From contig CBDCTY010000002.1 in NCBI GenBank assembly GCA_965222445.1, positions 1,860,001-1,924,000 of the forward strand: a stretch of DNA of 64,000 bases, in the 5' to 3' direction. The translations under genes and the position numbers were made by a program. Positions 16,562 through 25,199 of the stretch are shown here, piece after piece. Under the pieces are notes generated by a model. That model saw nothing but the letters and a program-made list of their open reading frames with translations. It did not search any database and had not been told where the DNA came from. Source of the stretch: GCA-958296115 sp965222445 (GTDB lineage: Bacteria > Chloroflexota > Dehalococcoidia > Lucifugimonadales > CAJWER01). The first letter of the stretch is position 1. Each line of letters begins with the position of its first letter.

Positions 16562-17125
16562 ATGACGATCACATTTGGAGAGTTGAGGAAGGGACTGCCC
16601 GTCGAGCTGGACGGGGAGCCGTACACCGTCGTCGAGTACAAGTCGCACAAGATGCAGCAGCGCGCGCCGGTGATGCAGGTCCGGTTCCGGTCGCTGCGTA
16701 CGGGCAGGACCGTCGACAGGTCCTTCCAGGGCTACGACGTGAAGTTCACGGCTGCGGCGGTCGAACGCCGATCGGCGCAGTACATCTACGACGACGACGG
16801 CCTCTACTACTTCATGGACAACGACTCGTACGAGCAGTTCCCCCTGTCGTCCGAGCAGATCACGGATGCCCTGCCCTACCTGGTCGAGGAGACGACGGCG
16901 GACATCGTATTCTACGACGGCAGCCCGATCGCCCTGGACATGCCGATCACCGTGGACCTGAAGGTGGCGGAGGCGCCGCCGGGACACAAGGGCGACACGG
17001 CCCAGGGCGGGAGCAAGCCCGTCACGCTGGAGACGGGACTCGTCGTGCAGGCGCCCCTGTTCGTGAGCACGGGTGACACTATCAAGGTGGACACGCGGAG
17101 CGGCGAGTACCTGTCGAGGGTGTAG
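16562..17125 (+). CDS. efp: Elongation factor P with altered loop
   Basis: EF-P helps ribosomes through polyproline stretches. The 187-residue length and three-domain layout are normal: N-terminal KOW-like domain (FGELRKGLPVELDGEPYTVV), OB domain I (VDRSFQGYDVKF, YIYDDDGLYYFMD), OB domain II with KPVTLETGLVVQAPLFV and TIKVDTRSGEYLSRV. The loop that in classical EF-P reads K-P-G-K-G is K-M-Q-Q-R here (about residues 30-34), so the modified Lys/Arg at the tip is replaced by Gln. It follows the TIM-barrel gene closely. Confidence 0.95.
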   Translation: MTITFGELRKGLPVELDGEPYTVVEYKSHKMQQRAPVMQVRFRSLRTGRTVDRSFQGYDVKFTAAAVERRSAQYIYDDDGLYYFMDNDSYEQFPLSSEQITDALPYLVEETTADIVFYDGSPIALDMPITVDLKVAEAPPGHKGDTAQGGSKPVTLETGLVVQAPLFVSTGDTIKVDTRSGEYLSRV

Positions 17126-17225
17126 CGGTAAACTGACGTGACGCGGCCATGCACAAGCGACCGGATAGCCCGACGTGGGGCGGGTTATCGTACGCCGCGC
17201 CGTCTCTATGCCATGGCCGCGGGGA

Positions 17226-17246
17226 GGGCGGGTTTCAAACCCGCCC
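17226..17246. repeat. Short perfect palindrome between efp and xseA
   Basis: GGGCGGGTTT and AAACCCGCCC flank a central C in the efp-xseA gap. It could act as a weak terminator or be a dispersed genomic palindrome; no T run follows. Confidence 0.4.
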
Positions 17247-17290
17247 CTACGATCTGAACTAGCAGCGTCGTCAAGACGAGAGGGTGTAAC

Positions 17291-18523
17291 GTGCCCGTCT
17301 ACTACGTCTCGCAGGTAACCACCTATCTGCGGGAGATGCTCGAGAACGACTACTTCCTTAACGACGTGTGGGTCCAGGGCGAGGTCGCCAACCTGGCCCG
17401 CCCGGGTTCTGGGAACTGCTACTACACGCTCCGCGACTCCCGCTCCTCGATTCGCTGCGCCATGTTCGCGGGCAAGTCCTACGGAGCCGAGCTGCTGTCG
17501 AACGGGGCCGCCGTCATAGCCCATGGGCGGGTCGGCGTATACGAGCAGCGGGGGGACCTTCAGATCATCGTCGATCAGGTCCGTCCGGAGGGCATGGGCG
17601 AGCAGGAGCTGAAGCTCGCGGAGCTGAGACTGCGGCTGGAGAGGGAGGGGCTGTTCGACGTTTCGCGGAAGCGCAGGGTCCCGCAGTTCCCGAGACGGGT
17701 GGGCGTGGTCACGTCCCCGAGCGGGTCGGTATGGCAGGACATCCGCACGGTGGTGGAGAGGCGGTACCCTTTGGCCGAGCTGGTGCTCGCTCCCGCTGCG
17801 GTACAGGGGCCTCACGCCGCGTCGACGGTGCGTGACGCGCTCTCGTCACTCGACGCGGCTGGCAATGTTGACGTGGTGATACTGGCGCGCGGCGGCGGCT
17901 CGCTGGAGGACCTGCTGCCGTTCAACGACGAGGGCGTGGCCCGCGCGGTATTCGCCAGCCGCGTGCCGGTCATCAGCGCCGTCGGCCACGAGACGGACCA
18001 TACCATCGTCGACCTGACGGCGGACCTGAGGGCGCCGACGCCGTCCGCGGCGGCCGAGATGGCCGTGCCGGACGTGCGCGAGCTGAACGCGGGCATCGGC
18101 TCCTACACGCAGCGTATGGCGTCGAAGCTGGCGGGCAGGCTGGACTCGGAGCGGCAGGCGGTATCCCATCTCCGGGCGCGCTGCATCCGGGGCCGTCCCG
18201 ACGTGGACGCACTGCGGCAGCAAGTGGACCGCCTGCTCGACGGCGCCTACGGGCGGCTGCGCCGCGATATGGGCATCAGGGCCGAGCGGGCCGGAGCCCT
18301 CGAGATGCGCCTCAAGTCGCTGAGCCCGTCGGACACGCTGCGCCGGGGCTATGCTATAGTGAGGGCGCCCGGCACGGGGGACATCCTGGGGGACGCGTCG
18401 ACGCTGGCGGCGGCGGACCGAGTGCACGTGACGCTGGCGCGGGGTGCTTTCGACGCGGAGGTCCTGGGTGTCCACCCAGATGGTGCTGGGGACCAGGCTG
18501 GGGGCGCGGATCCTACGGGCTGA
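17291..18523 (+). CDS. xseA: Exonuclease VII large subunit
   Basis: Catalytic subunit of exonuclease VII, which degrades single-stranded DNA from both ends. A 410-residue protein with an N-terminal OB fold (VTTYLREMLENDYFLNDVWV, GNCYYTLRD) and the catalytic domain (RRVGVVTSPSGSVWQDIRTV, VVILARGGGSLEDLLPFND, VISAVGHETDHTIVDLTADL, RAPTPSAAAEMAVP), then a coiled-coil C-terminus ending in LRRGYAIVR. Starts at GTG 17291. The small subunit follows after one intervening gene. Confidence 0.96.
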   Translation: MPVYYVSQVTTYLREMLENDYFLNDVWVQGEVANLARPGSGNCYYTLRDSRSSIRCAMFAGKSYGAELLSNGAAVIAHGRVGVYEQRGDLQIIVDQVRPEGMGEQELKLAELRLRLEREGLFDVSRKRRVPQFPRRVGVVTSPSGSVWQDIRTVVERRYPLAELVLAPAAVQGPHAASTVRDALSSLDAAGNVDVVILARGGGSLEDLLPFNDEGVARAVFASRVPVISAVGHETDHTIVDLTADLRAPTPSAAAEMAVPDVRELNAGIGSYTQRMASKLAGRLDSERQAVSHLRARCIRGRPDVDALRQQVDRLLDGAYGRLRRDMGIRAERAGALEMRLKSLSPSDTLRRGYAIVRAPGTGDILGDASTLAAADRVHVTLARGAFDAEVLGVHPDGAGDQAGGADPTG

Positions 18524-18554
18524 CCGCAGGGCCAATAATCTGAGGAGGTATCCC

Positions 18555-19127
18555 ATGGCGCAGGCTTCCGACTACCCGGTGCAGCTCTCCATCGACTACC
18601 CGGAGTCCAGCAACAGGCTCACGGCGTTCTTCAGGCTCATCCTGATGATACCCATAGTGATCGTCTCAACAGGCATTGCAAGCGCGCAGGCGCTCATGGG
18701 CATACCGGTGTTGCTGATGATCCTGTTCCGGCGCAAGTATCCGCGCTGGTGGTTCGACTTCATCCTCGAGGTGAGCCGGTTCTCGGCGAGGATCAACGCG
18801 TACGCCGGGCTGATGCAGGACGAGTACCCGTCCACGGACGAGGACCAGTCCGTCCACCTGGACATCAAGTACCCTGGGGACCTCAACCGGTGGCTGCCAC
18901 TGGTCAAGTGGCTCCTGGCGATACCCCACTACATTGTGCTCTACGTCCTGAGCATAGTCGCGCTCGTGGTTATGATCATCGCCTGGTTCGCGATCCTGTT
19001 TACGGGACGCTACCCGCGGTCGCTCTTCGACTTCAGTCTTGGCGTCGCACGGTGGGGGGAGAGGGTGAACGCTTACGCATTCGCGCTGATGACGGACCAA
19101 TATCCCCCGTTCCGGCTCAGCCCCTGA
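18555..19127 (+). CDS. DUF4389 membrane protein
   Basis: A 190-residue protein with two internal repeats of a short domain, each having a Y-P-D/E motif (YPVQLSIDYPESSNRLTAFF and VHLDIKYPGDLNRWLPLVKW) followed by hydrophobic hairpins (IPIVIVSTGIASAQALMGIP; YIVLYVLSIVALVVMIIAWF). Matches DUF4389 in layout. ATG 18555 follows TGAGGAGG. It sits between xseA and xseB, an unusual interruption of the exonuclease VII pair. The role is unknown. Confidence 0.85.
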   Translation: MAQASDYPVQLSIDYPESSNRLTAFFRLILMIPIVIVSTGIASAQALMGIPVLLMILFRRKYPRWWFDFILEVSRFSARINAYAGLMQDEYPSTDEDQSVHLDIKYPGDLNRWLPLVKWLLAIPHYIVLYVLSIVALVVMIIAWFAILFTGRYPRSLFDFSLGVARWGERVNAYAFALMTDQYPPFRLSP

Positions 19128-19130
19128 CCC

Positions 19131-19382
19131 GTGTCCGAGGACTCAGCTGACCTGACCTTCGAGCGGGCCTTAGCCAAGCTGGACGAGACGGTGCGGGCCC
19201 TCGAGGCCGGCGACGTCCCCCTCGACGAGGCGACTCGCCTCTACGAGCAGGGTATGAAGCTGGCCCGCACGTGTAACGAGATGCTCGCCTCCGCGGAGCT
19301 CAGGATCACCCAGATCAGGACGGCGTACGGCGAGCAGACGCGCCTGCCGCCACGGGGGGGACAGCAGGCCCGACTGCAGTGA
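19131..19382 (+). CDS. xseB: Exonuclease VII small subunit
   Basis: An 83-residue helical protein. Family features visible: LTFERALAKLDETVRALEAGDVPLDEATRLYEQG, split over two helices, and LARTCNEMLASAELRI. Starts at GTG 19131, only 3 bases past the DUF4389 gene. Its TGA overlaps the GTG start of the next gene, suggesting translational coupling. Confidence 0.93.
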   Translation: MSEDSADLTFERALAKLDETVRALEAGDVPLDEATRLYEQGMKLARTCNEMLASAELRITQIRTAYGEQTRLPPRGGQQARLQ

Positions 19383-20038
19383 TCAAGGCCGATTTCCACA
19401 TGCACACGAGCTTCTCCCCCGACTCGGAGACGACGCCCGAGCGGCTGGTCGAGAGGTGCGTCGAGGTCGGCCTGGGGCTGATAGCGGTGACGGACCACAA
19501 CACCATCGAGGGGGCGCTCGCCGTGCGGGATATCGCCCCATTCCCCGTGATAGTGGGCGAGGAAGTTAAGACGAGCGAGGGGGAGATCACGGGACTGTTC
19601 CTTGGCGAGAGGGTGCCGCCCGGCCTATCGCCACTGGAGACGGTGCGGCGCATCAAGGAGCAGGGCGGGCTGGTCTCGCTCCCCCACGCCTTCGACCGCT
19701 TCCGGAGCGAGGTAATCAGCCAGGTGGCGCTGCATGAGGTCGTAGCCCAGGCCGACATCATCGAGGTGTTCAACGCGCGGAACAATCTCAGCGCGGACGA
19801 CCGGAAGGCCGAGGCGTTCGCCAGGGAGCACGGCCTGGTGATGTCGGGCGTGAGCGACGCCCACACGCCGATCGAGCTGGGCCGCACCTACGTGGAGATG
19901 CCTGAGTTCAACGGCACACCCGAGGACTTCAAGCGCGCCCTCGCCCAGGGCGCCATCGTAGGGCGGCGGATGAGCCCGCTGATCCACTTCACCACGACGT
20001 TCACCCGCTTCAAGAAGCGGCTCCTGGGCAGGGCCTAA
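19379..20038 (+). CDS. PHP-domain phosphoesterase
   Basis: A 219-residue metal-dependent phosphoesterase of the polymerase-and-histidinol-phosphatase superfamily. Metal-binding motifs are DFHMHTSFSPDS at the N-terminus, AVTDHNTIEG (about residues 37-46), a His at SLPHAF and GVSDAHTPIELG near the C-terminus. GTG start overlaps the xseB stop. The natural substrate is unclear. Last gene of the xseA operon before a family A repeat. Confidence 0.9.
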   Translation: MIKADFHMHTSFSPDSETTPERLVERCVEVGLGLIAVTDHNTIEGALAVRDIAPFPVIVGEEVKTSEGEITGLFLGERVPPGLSPLETVRRIKEQGGLVSLPHAFDRFRSEVISQVALHEVVAQADIIEVFNARNNLSADDRKAEAFAREHGLVMSGVSDAHTPIELGRTYVEMPEFNGTPEDFKRALAQGAIVGRRMSPLIHFTTTFTRFKKRLLGRA

Positions 20039-20068
20039 CCGCAGAGGGCGCAGAGAACGCAGGGTTAG

Positions 20069-20191
20069 ACCAAGTCACCGTGATGCCGCCGTATATGTGC
20101 GGCCAGGGAGTGGGTTCCCGCCCCCGACTTCTCGGGGGCAGGCTCTTCGCGGGAATGACGGCTTTACGGCGCGCTCAAAATAAATTGGTAT
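20069..20191 (+). repeat. Family A hairpin repeat, long form
   Basis: Same layout as 8395-8520, but the inner hairpin is CCCCCGA-CTTC-TCGGGGG instead of CCCCGTA/TACGGGG. The first two bases of the left end are lost. The right end ATTGGTAT abuts the stop codon of the next minus-strand gene. Confidence 0.85.
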
Positions 20192-21279
20192 TAGACGTGA
20201 AAGACGTAGAGATCCCTCTGCTGCATGGGTAGCTCCACCCATGAGCCGCCATTCACGTGGCTCTCCGCGACTGCGAGGCACGCCTCGGTTGTGAGGTGGG
20301 TGACGTCGACGTTTCCCAGGGCCGTTCCGCCGGACTCGCGGGCATTGACGAGGTCCTCCAGCAGGTAGACGACGCTGCTCTCGGGCGCTACCGAGGGGTC
20401 GGGCGCGAATTCCCACCACTCTCCCCTGCCCCCCTTACTGCGCAGCAGCACCTCCTGGCCGTCGTTGAGGGACCTGATGGAGCCGTCCGTGCCCATGACC
20501 TCAAACTCCCAGGTGCCTCCGAACGGAACCGACGAGGACGTCAGGCCGTTCTCGTACTCGATCTCGAAGACGGCCCGCGGGTCGTGGCCGAGCCAACCGT
20601 CCTCTATTTTCGTGTCCCTGGGCAGGAGGGCGCCCCGCACAGCCCTTATGCCGGGGTCGCCGAGCAGGTACGAGAGTGTGTCGATGGAGTGGATGTGGCC
20701 GTGCATGAGGCTGGACGCCGTCAGGTGAACCGCGCCCGTCACCTCGCCGATGTCGCCGTCCTCGATCCTCCTGCGGATCATGTGGTTCTGGTTGTTGAAC
20801 CGCCGCAGCAGGCCGGAGTTGTAGTGGGCGCCGTTCCTGTTGCAGGCGTCGCGGACGGCGTCGGCTTTATCCATGGAGCAGGCCATCGCCTTCTCGCAGA
20901 AGATCATGGGGACGCCGGCATCCGCCACGGCGATGGTCAGGTCTGCGTGGGCGTCGCCGCGGAAGCCCGGGTGCGGCGCTTCCCTTGCGGGCTTGAGGGC
21001 AGTGGTCGCTACCGTGCAGACGGCGACCAGGTCCGGCTCTTCCTCCTCTATCATCTCGAGGTAGTCCTCGTAGACTGCCGAAACGCCCCACTTCTCGGTG
21101 AAGTCGCTGCGCCTCTCCGGGAGCAGGTCTGCGCCCGCGACGACCTCCAGCCGGTCGCTTGCCGCGCAGGCCGCGGCTATGGCGGTCGGGCTGCGCCAGG
21201 CCTCCAGCTCGTCGAACTCGTCGTCGATCGTGGATCCCATGCGGCCCAGCCCGATGATTCCGACGCGGTACTTCTTCAC
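20191..21279 (-). CDS. Gfo/Idh/MocA-family oxidoreductase
   Basis: A 362-residue NAD(P)-dependent dehydrogenase of the family acting on sugars and cyclitols. GTG 21279 follows AAGGAG and opens with KKYRVGIIGLGRMGSTIDDE, the Rossmann glycine motif. The usual E-K-P signature reads FCEKAMACSMDKAD, with Ala for Pro. LRRFNNQNHMIRRRIEDGDIG and MHGHIHSIDTLSYLLG follow, the latter carrying a likely catalytic His. The stop codon overlaps the family A repeat. The substrate is unknown. Confidence 0.88.
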   Translation of the reverse strand: MKKYRVGIIGLGRMGSTIDDEFDELEAWRSPTAIAAACAASDRLEVVAGADLLPERRSDFTEKWGVSAVYEDYLEMIEEEEPDLVAVCTVATTALKPAREAPHPGFRGDAHADLTIAVADAGVPMIFCEKAMACSMDKADAVRDACNRNGAHYNSGLLRRFNNQNHMIRRRIEDGDIGEVTGAVHLTASSLMHGHIHSIDTLSYLLGDPGIRAVRGALLPRDTKIEDGWLGHDPRAVFEIEYENGLTSSSVPFGGTWEFEVMGTDGSIRSLNDGQEVLLRSKGGRGEWWEFAPDPSVAPESSVVYLLEDLVNARESGGTALGNVDVTHLTTEACLAVAESHVNGGSWVELPMQQRDLYVFHV

Positions 21280-21370
21280 GACTTTCTCCTTAATAGAGTG
21301 GTCCTGATACCGCTCATCATACAGGCTCGTCGACGTTCGCGCCTTCCGGCTCGGCCGTCTACAGGGCCTT

Positions 21371-21425
21371 TCCAAAGTCGTCACAATGCCATTAAGAGTC
21401 CAAAGTCGTCACAATGCCATAAGAG
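21371..21425. repeat. Tandem duplication of about 27 bp
   Basis: TCCAAAGTCGTCACAATGCC occurs at 21371 and again at 21399, each followed by ATTAAGAG or ATAAGAG, in the gap upstream of selA. The duplication is near perfect and recent. The role, if any, is unknown. Confidence 0.8.
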
Positions 21426-21439
21426 GGGGATCTGGGAAA

Positions 21440-21563
21440 TCCCTTCTCCCTCAATGGGAGTAGGTTAGGATGAGGGTGGCTGACTTGTATCGGTTGACGC
21501 CCCCTCACCCCCGTATCGAGTACGGGGCAGGCTCTAAGCCTCTCCCGCGAAGGGGAGAGGGAA
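21440..21563. repeat. Short genomic repeat carrying an inserted hairpin module
   Basis: Outer parts are CCCTTCTCCCTCAATGGGAG and CTCTCCCGCGAAGGGGAGAG. The module CCCCGTATCGAGTACGGGGC lies inside, the same inner hairpin found in families A and B, here in a third sequence context. Confidence 0.6.
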
Positions 21564-21633
21564 CTTTGGAAAGGCCCTGGGCCGTCGAGGAACGGGCGCG
21601 TCCGGCTGGGGGCCTTGGGTTATAATCGGCCCC

Positions 21634-23013
21634 ATGACCGCCGATGAGAGCCGTTTCCTTAGCGAAGCCCTGCGCAGCCTGCCCAGCGTGGACAGGCTGA
21701 TGTCGGACGAAAGGGTCCGGAGGCTCGTGGAGTCCGGCTCCCGGGCCGCCGTCGTAGACCTGGTCCGGGACGAGGTGGCGGAGAGCCGGGAGGCCGTGAA
21801 GGGCGGAAAGCCTGCGCCCGGCCTGGACGAGCTGGTCGCGGACATCGAGGAGAGGGCGGGGTCGGAGTGGCGAAGCCGCCCGGTCCCGGTCATCAACGCG
21901 ACGGGTGTGATACTGCACACGAATCTGGGCCGCGCGCCGCTGAGCGAGGAGGCGACGGAAGCGGTTCGCCGGGCCGCGGAGAGCTACAGCGATCTGGAGC
22001 TCGACCTGGAGACCGGGAGGCGGGGCTCCCGCCAGTCACACCTGTCGCGGCTGGTTTGCAGGCTGACAGGGGCCGGGGCAGCCATGGCAGTGAACAATAA
22101 CGCATCCGCCGTGATGCTGGGGCTCGCCGCCGTTGCCGTGGGTCGGCAGGTGATCGTATCGAGGGGCGAAGCGGTCGAGATCGGCGGCGGCTTCAGGATC
22201 CCGGACGTGCTGCGGCAGAGCGGCGCAGAGCTGGTGGAGGTGGGCACGACCAACCGGACGTACGCCCGCGACTACGAAGCAGCCGTCACCGAGTCCACGG
22301 GCGCGATACTCGCGGTCCACGCCAGCAACTTCAAGGTATCGGGGTTCACCCACTCGCCCGACCTGTCGGAGCTGGTGGAGGTGGGCCGCAGACACGGAGT
22401 CCCGGTGCTGCACGATCTGGGCAGCGGCTGCCTGCTGGACACGACCAAGTACGGGCTGGCCCACGAACCCATGCCACAGGAGAGCATCGCCGCGGGTGCG
22501 TCGCTGGCCTTCGTTAGCGGCGACAAGCTGCTGGGCGGCCCACAGGCCGGGATCATCGCCGGCACCGAGGAGATGGTGGATCTGGTGAGCAGGCACCCCC
22601 TGGCGAGAGCGGTCAGGATCGACAAGCTCAGCATGGCCGCACTCAGCGCGACGCTGCTCCACTACGTCCGCGGCGACGCAGAGCGGAAGGTGCCCATATG
22701 GCGCATGGTGTCCGCCTCGCACGGCGAGACCGCGTCGAGAGCGGAGGCGTGGGCCGCGGCCGTGGGGGGAAGGGTGCGCGCAGGACTCTCGACCATCGGC
22801 GGCGGGAGCCTGCCGGGCGAGACGCTCCCCACGACGCTCCTGTCCCTGGACGGAAAGGCGCACGGCGGCGCCGACGCCCTTGCGGGTCGGCTGCGGCGGG
22901 CTTCTCCGCCCGTAATCGGCCGCATCGAGGACGACGAGGCGCTGCTGGACCCACGAACGGTGCTTCCAGAACAGGACGGCGCCCTGATCAGAGGCGTAAG
23001 GGCCGCGTTGTGA
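21634..23013 (+). CDS. selA: L-seryl-tRNA(Sec) selenium transferase
   Basis: A PLP enzyme converting Ser-tRNA(Sec) to selenocysteinyl-tRNA. At 459 residues it is full length. Seen: an N-terminal helical part, VINATGVILHTNLGRAPLS, NNNASAVMLGL, the HDLGSGCLLDT segment, and the PLP-lysine region AFVSGDKLLGGPQAGI. No selB, selD or selC is visible in the window. Its TGA overlaps the GTG start of rarA. Confidence 0.95.
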   Translation: MTADESRFLSEALRSLPSVDRLMSDERVRRLVESGSRAAVVDLVRDEVAESREAVKGGKPAPGLDELVADIEERAGSEWRSRPVPVINATGVILHTNLGRAPLSEEATEAVRRAAESYSDLELDLETGRRGSRQSHLSRLVCRLTGAGAAMAVNNNASAVMLGLAAVAVGRQVIVSRGEAVEIGGGFRIPDVLRQSGAELVEVGTTNRTYARDYEAAVTESTGAILAVHASNFKVSGFTHSPDLSELVEVGRRHGVPVLHDLGSGCLLDTTKYGLAHEPMPQESIAAGASLAFVSGDKLLGGPQAGIIAGTEEMVDLVSRHPLARAVRIDKLSMAALSATLLHYVRGDAERKVPIWRMVSASHGETASRAEAWAAAVGGRVRAGLSTIGGGSLPGETLPTTLLSLDGKAHGGADALAGRLRRASPPVIGRIEDDEALLDPRTVLPEQDGALIRGVRAAL

Positions 23014-24338
23014 CGCTGTTCGAGCACGAGGCCGGGCGGCAGCTGGAGCGGGACGCCCCGCTGGCTGCCAGGATGCGGCCCCGGACGTTCGACGAGCTTG
23101 TGGGGCAGGAGCACGTCGTCGGGCGCGGGCGCGTGCTGCGCAGGGCCATAGAGGCCGACCGGATACCGTCGATCATCCTGTGGGGGCCTCCCGGTTCCGG
23201 CAAGACCACGCTGGCGAACCTAGTGGCTACGGCGACGCGCAGCCACTTCAGCCCCATCAGCGCAGTCGGCTCCGGAGTGGCGGACCTGCGCCGCGAGGTG
23301 GCCGCGGCCCAGGAGCGCCTGGGGATGCACGGCCGGCGCACGATCCTGTTCATCGACGAGATACACAGGTTCAACAAGGCGCAGCAGGACGTCATCCTGC
23401 CGCACGTGGAGAGCGGCGCGGTGATCCTGATAGGCGCAACTACCGAGAACCCGTCCTTCGAGGTGAACGCGCCCCTGCTGTCCCGATCGCGCGTGTTCAC
23501 GCTGGAGGCGCTGGGGGACGAGGAGGTAGAGACGCTGGTGCGCCGCGCGGCTGCCGACGGGGAGCGGGGGCTGGGAGCGATGTCGCCCCGGCTCGACGAG
23601 GATGCGATGGCGGCCCTCGTAACGCTGTCGAACGGGGACGCCAGGTCGGCGTTGAACGCGCTGGAGCTGGCGGTGAGCGCCGCGGAGCCGGACGGCTCGG
23701 GCGTGCGCCGCATCACTCACGGCGAGGTGGAGGACGCCATGCAGCGGCAGTGGGTGCTCTACGACCGGGCCGGGGACGCCCACTACGACACCATATCGGC
23801 GTTCATCAAGTCGGTGCGGGGGTCGGACCCGGACGCCGCGGTCTACTGGCTCGCGCGGATGGTCGAAGCCGGGGAGGACCCCCTGTTCGTAGCGCGCAGG
23901 CTGGTGATCCTCGCCGCGGAGGACGTGGGGCTGGCCGACCCGCAGGCGCTGCCCGTGGCAGTGGCGGCCCAGCAGGCGGTCCACTTCATCGGTATGCCCG
24001 AGGGCCGGATCCCGCTTGCACAGGCGACGGTCTACCTGGCAACGGCGCCTAAGAGCAACGCGGCTTACCAGGCCATCGGCAAGGCTATAGAGGACGTGCA
24101 GACGACCCGGAACGATCCCGTTCCTCTGCACCTTCGCAATGCGGAGACGGGCCTCATGCGCAACATGGGCTACGGCAAGGGGTACAAGTACTCACACGAC
24201 TACGAAGGGCACTTCGCCCCGATGCGGAACCTGCCCGAGAGGCTGAAGGGGCGCAGGTACTATACGCCCACGGACCAGGGCTACGAGAAGGAGGTTGCCG
24301 CAAGGCTTCGCCAGTGGTGGGGCGAGAGCCGAGGCTAG
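23010..24338 (+). CDS. rarA: Replication-associated recombination protein A (MgsA/RarA)
   Basis: A 442-residue AAA+ ATPase acting at stalled replication forks. RPRTFDELVGQEHVVG precedes the Walker A motif LWGPPGSGKTT. Walker B is ILFIDEIHRFNKAQQD and the sensor region is LIGATTENPSFEVN. The C-terminal tetramerisation part contains RGSDPDAAVYWLARMVEAGE and PEGRIPLAQATVYLATAPKS. GTG 23010 overlaps the selA stop. The frame is open upstream but only shadows selA. Confidence 0.96.
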   Translation: MTLFEHEAGRQLERDAPLAARMRPRTFDELVGQEHVVGRGRVLRRAIEADRIPSIILWGPPGSGKTTLANLVATATRSHFSPISAVGSGVADLRREVAAAQERLGMHGRRTILFIDEIHRFNKAQQDVILPHVESGAVILIGATTENPSFEVNAPLLSRSRVFTLEALGDEEVETLVRRAAADGERGLGAMSPRLDEDAMAALVTLSNGDARSALNALELAVSAAEPDGSGVRRITHGEVEDAMQRQWVLYDRAGDAHYDTISAFIKSVRGSDPDAAVYWLARMVEAGEDPLFVARRLVILAAEDVGLADPQALPVAVAAQQAVHFIGMPEGRIPLAQATVYLATAPKSNAAYQAIGKAIEDVQTTRNDPVPLHLRNAETGLMRNMGYGKGYKYSHDYEGHFAPMRNLPERLKGRRYYTPTDQGYEKEVAARLRQWWGESRG

Positions 24339-24352
24339 GGATGGTCTGAATA

Positions 24353-24477
24353 ATACCAAGTCACCGTGATGCCGCCGTATATGTGTGGCCAGGGAGTGGA
24401 TTCCCGCCCCCGAATTCTCGGGGGCAGGCTCTTCGCGGGAATGACGGCTTTACGGTGCGCTCAAAATGAATTGGTAT
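24353..24477 (+). repeat. Family A hairpin repeat, long form
   Basis: Ends ATACCAAGTCACCGTGATG and TGAATTGGTAT. The inner hairpin is CCCCCGA-ATTC-TCGGGGG, a third variant. TA flanks the left end. Confidence 0.85.
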
Positions 24478-24544
24478 AAGTCCGTGGACTGCAGCTCCAC
24501 AAATAGGAAATTTAAGCCGTGCTGTTGGGTTATTCAGAGTATCC

Positions 24545-24715
24545 CTAGGTCTCCAAGACGCTATTGGCCAACTGGTAGATCTCGAGAGCGATCTGAAGAT
24601 TGAGGCGGCTCTTTGCGTCTTGTAGGTCGAGACCGCAGGGTTGCTCGATGCGCTCAAGACGACCGCTCAGGGTGTTCGGGTGGACGAACAAACAACGAGC
24701 CGCTTTTCGGAGTGC
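24545..24715 (-). pseudogene. C-terminal fragment of a PucR/CdaR-type regulator
   Basis: On the minus strand about 56 codons read ARCLFVHPNTLSGRLERIEQ and then LQIALEIYQLANS before a TAG, the typical C-terminal helix-turn-helix of PucR/CdaR regulators. The upstream part of the gene is missing; right of 24726 the DNA is an IS21 istB tail. The regulator was apparently cut by that insertion. No start codon remains. Confidence 0.65.
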
Positions 24716-24725
24716 ACCATTCTCG

Positions 24726-25199
24726 GCAGAGCGCTACGAGCGGCGATCCCTTGGGATCACCTCCAACCTGGTCTTCTCCGAGTGGGACAAGATCTTCCAG
24801 AACCCCATGGCCACCGCGGCCGCCATCGACCGCGTGGTCCACCACGTCGTCATCCTGGAGTTCGACGTCCCCAGCTACCGGGCGGACCAGGCCCAGCGCC
24901 ACCAGGACGACTCAGGACCACCAGGGAGGCAACCCTAATGGGCAGCCTGTGGCACCAGGCTAGGGACAAGAGCCTGTGGGTAAGTGGGTCAGTCCCGCAG
25001 GGCTGTCCACTTATCCACAGGCCTGCGATTACGGTGACGACCACCCGCCCAAATCACACACCTGTAACCGGCCTGATACTCGGCAAGCTTCGGTAATAGC
25101 TGCATCTGAGGCAACGAACCCCTTTGGGGAGGCAGTTCAAGGTGGACCGGTCAAAGTAATTGTCGTCAACCGACCGGCCAGAATAGTTGACACCGATCA
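24726..25199 (+). mobile_element. Relic of an IS21 element (istB tail and right end)
   Basis: Bases 24726-24938 encode the last 70 residues of an IstB helper ATPase (AERYERRSLGITSNLVFSEW, then IDRVVHHVVILEFDVPSYR). They closely match the intact istB at 29606. The right end is at 25199, where AATAGTTGACACCGATCA mirrors the terminus of the intact element (ATAGTTGACGCCGATCA at 30427). The rest of the element is gone. Confidence 0.8.
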
